From: Bradyrhizobium sp. MOS003
GTDB taxonomy: Bacteria > Pseudomonadota > Alphaproteobacteria > Rhizobiales > Xanthobacteraceae
Reading direction: 5' to 3'
Assembly (NCBI RefSeq): GCF_003020125.1
Contig: NZ_PYFW01000001.1
Span: forward strand, 1,674,001 to 1,738,000
Length of the DNA stretch: 64,000 nucleotides
The position numbers and the translations under genes are program-made. Positions within the stretch are counted from its first letter, which is position 1. Every line of letters begins with the position of its first letter. Of this stretch, positions 62,959 through 64,000 are shown one piece after another. The notes under the pieces were generated by a model, which did no database searches, had not been told where the DNA came from, and was given only the letters and a program-made list of their open reading frames with translations.

Positions 62959-63090
62959 TTGCCTGACGCGCGCACCGTGGTTTCGGCCGTGCTGTTGCAA
63001 CGGGATCACAGCCCCACAAGCCTCGCATAAGCTTCGCTGGCTATCCTCGCCGTTACGACAGGTTGGGCCCACGCGCATTTCCGCAGCCCA

Positions 63091-63168
63091 AAGGCATGAC
63101 GCCGCCCTGTCGTACCGGTGCAAGTCCGGTATGTCCCCATCCAATCTGTTTTCAAAGGGACATCAACG
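63091..63168 (+). ncRNA. Conserved flagellin mRNA leader (flg-Rhizobiales-type motif), copy 2
   Basis: AAAGGCATGACGCCGCC, the TACCGG (63113-63118) / CCGGTA (63126-63131) hairpin with the same TGCAAGT loop, and ATGTCCC (63131-63137) complementary to GGGACAT (63157-63163) at the ribosome-binding site repeat the first leader almost exactly. The spacer between the last pair differs in length and sequence. Confidence 0.72.
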
Positions 63169-64000
63169 ATGGCTTCCAGCCTGCTTACCAACTCTGCTGC
63201 AATGACTGCGCTCCAGACCCTCCGGAATGTCAGCGCCAGCCTGCAGACGACCGAAAACCGGATCTCCACCGGCCAGCGCGTCTCGACCGCGTCGGACAAC
63301 TCGGCCTATTGGTCGATCGCGACCTCGATGCGTGCCGACAACGCCGCGCTCTCCGCCGTCTCCGACTCGCTCGGTCTGTCGGCTGCGACCGTCGACACCG
63401 AATACACCGCCCTGAACAAGGTCATCGGCGACCAGAACTCCGGCCTGACCAAGCTCCAGGCGCTGCTGGTCGAAGCCAAGACCGCCGGTATCGACCGTAC
63501 CAAGATCCAGGCTGAAATCACCCAGATCCAGCAGGACATGAAGAACGTCGCCAACGCGGCAACCTTCAACGGCGTCAACTGGCTGAGCACCAACGCCTCC
63601 ACCCCGACCACCGTCAACCTGGTGTCGTCGTTCTCGCGCGTTGGCGCCACGCCGACGATCAACACCATCACGGTGACGGTGGCCAACTACTCGCTCTACA
63701 CCGCGACCACGGGCGGCATCCTCGACACGGTGAGCGGCAGCGCGTCGGTCGACAGCCTCAACATCGGTGCACTGACCGACTCGACGGCCCACCAGGCCAT
63801 CATCGACACCTACATCGCGCAGGTCACCGCCGCGATCAACACGGTCAGCCAGTCCGCCGCCAACCTCGGCGCAATCAAGAACCGCATCTCCAACAACACG
63901 GAGTTCGTGAAGTCGCTGATGGATTCGGTGGATCGCGGTATCGGCCAGCTGGTCGACGCCGACATGAACGCGGAATCGACCCGGCTCCAGGCGCTGCAGA
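63169..64000 (+). CDS. Flagellin (lateral type), second copy, 3' end outside the window
   Basis: The first 277 codons of a flagellin closely similar to the upstream copy (MASSLLTNSAAMTALQTLRNVSASLQTTENRISTGQRV). Differences cluster in the surface-exposed centre, and the N-terminal coiled coil is nearly unchanged. It is truncated by the window edge inside the C-terminal helix (DADMNAESTRLQALQ). Confidence 0.94.
   Translation, partial: MASSLLTNSAAMTALQTLRNVSASLQTTENRISTGQRVSTASDNSAYWSIATSMRADNAALSAVSDSLGLSAATVDTEYTALNKVIGDQNSGLTKLQALLVEAKTAGIDRTKIQAEITQIQQDMKNVANAATFNGVNWLSTNASTPTTVNLVSSFSRVGATPTINTITVTVANYSLYTATTGGILDTVSGSASVDSLNIGALTDSTAHQAIIDTYIAQVTAAINTVSQSAANLGAIKNRISNNTEFVKSLMDSVDRGIGQLVDADMNAESTRLQALQ

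Overview
The window most likely comes from a photosynthetic Bradyrhizobium (Alphaproteobacteria, Nitrobacteraceae). Three things point there: a purple-bacterial photosynthesis superoperon of the bchFNBHLM-lhaA-puhABC-acsF-puhE-hemA type, a rhizobial Porin_2 outer-membrane protein, and a second-type (lateral, rhizobial) flagellar cluster with ~300-residue flagellins. GC content is high throughout, and small palindromic intergenic repeats typical of this genus are present. The assignment is inference from gene content, since no marker gene lies in the window.

1-17.3 kb, photosynthesis. On the minus strand a B12-binding AerR/PpaA-type antirepressor is translationally coupled to a heme oxygenase whose 3' end lies outside the window. 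Divergently, behind a TGT-N12-ACA (PpsR/CrtJ-type) box, runs a nearly gap-free series of genes. They cover bacteriochlorophyll synthesis (bchF, the dark-operative protochlorophyllide reductase bchN/bchB/bchL, Mg-chelatase bchH, methyltransferase bchM, aerobic cyclase acsF), reaction-centre assembly (lhaA, puhA, puhB, puhC, puhE, and a 101-residue unknown protein) and the first committed tetrapyrrole enzyme (hemA). Most starts overlap the preceding stop.

17.3-29.4 kb, accessory region. Small proteins come first: a DUF2269-like membrane protein and two DUF2934 proteins flanking a Cys-rich 61-mer. Then comes the most unusual cassette of the window: a SARP/BTAD-type regulator, a glycine-zipper protein with six 46-47-residue tandem repeats, a small subtilisin-propeptide-like protein, and a 675-residue subtilase with no obvious propeptide or signal peptide. 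A stretch of about 1.1 kb of genus-type intergenic repeats follows, then a small unknown protein with an internal duplication and a Tat-exported peptide-type solute-binding protein.

29.6-37.5 kb, uptake and oxidation. A MetQ/NlpA-type binding protein, a luciferase-like flavin monooxygenase with its CMD/AhpD partners, and a complete branched-chain-amide-type ABC transporter (binding protein, fused LivHM permease, LivG, LivF) lie on one strand.

37.6-47 kb, mixed. This holds a HerA-like ATPase, a winged-helix/YkgJ-type cysteine-cluster protein, a PanE-like reductase, a hydrolase-fold protein without its nucleophile, two MarR regulators (one with a C-terminal cysteine cluster), a porin with a good promoter and terminator, and an orphan terminator that suggests a small RNA.

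47.5-64 kb, flagella. fliI, flgF and a DUF1217 protein run leftward. motA, fliM, a small membrane protein, fliN, fliG, flhB, flgB, flgC, fliE, flgG, flgA, flgI, a MotE-like protein, flgH, fliL and fliP run rightward. Two flagellin genes follow, the second truncated by the window edge. Both carry the same 5' leader, in which a conserved hairpin is followed by an anti-Shine-Dalgarno pairing.
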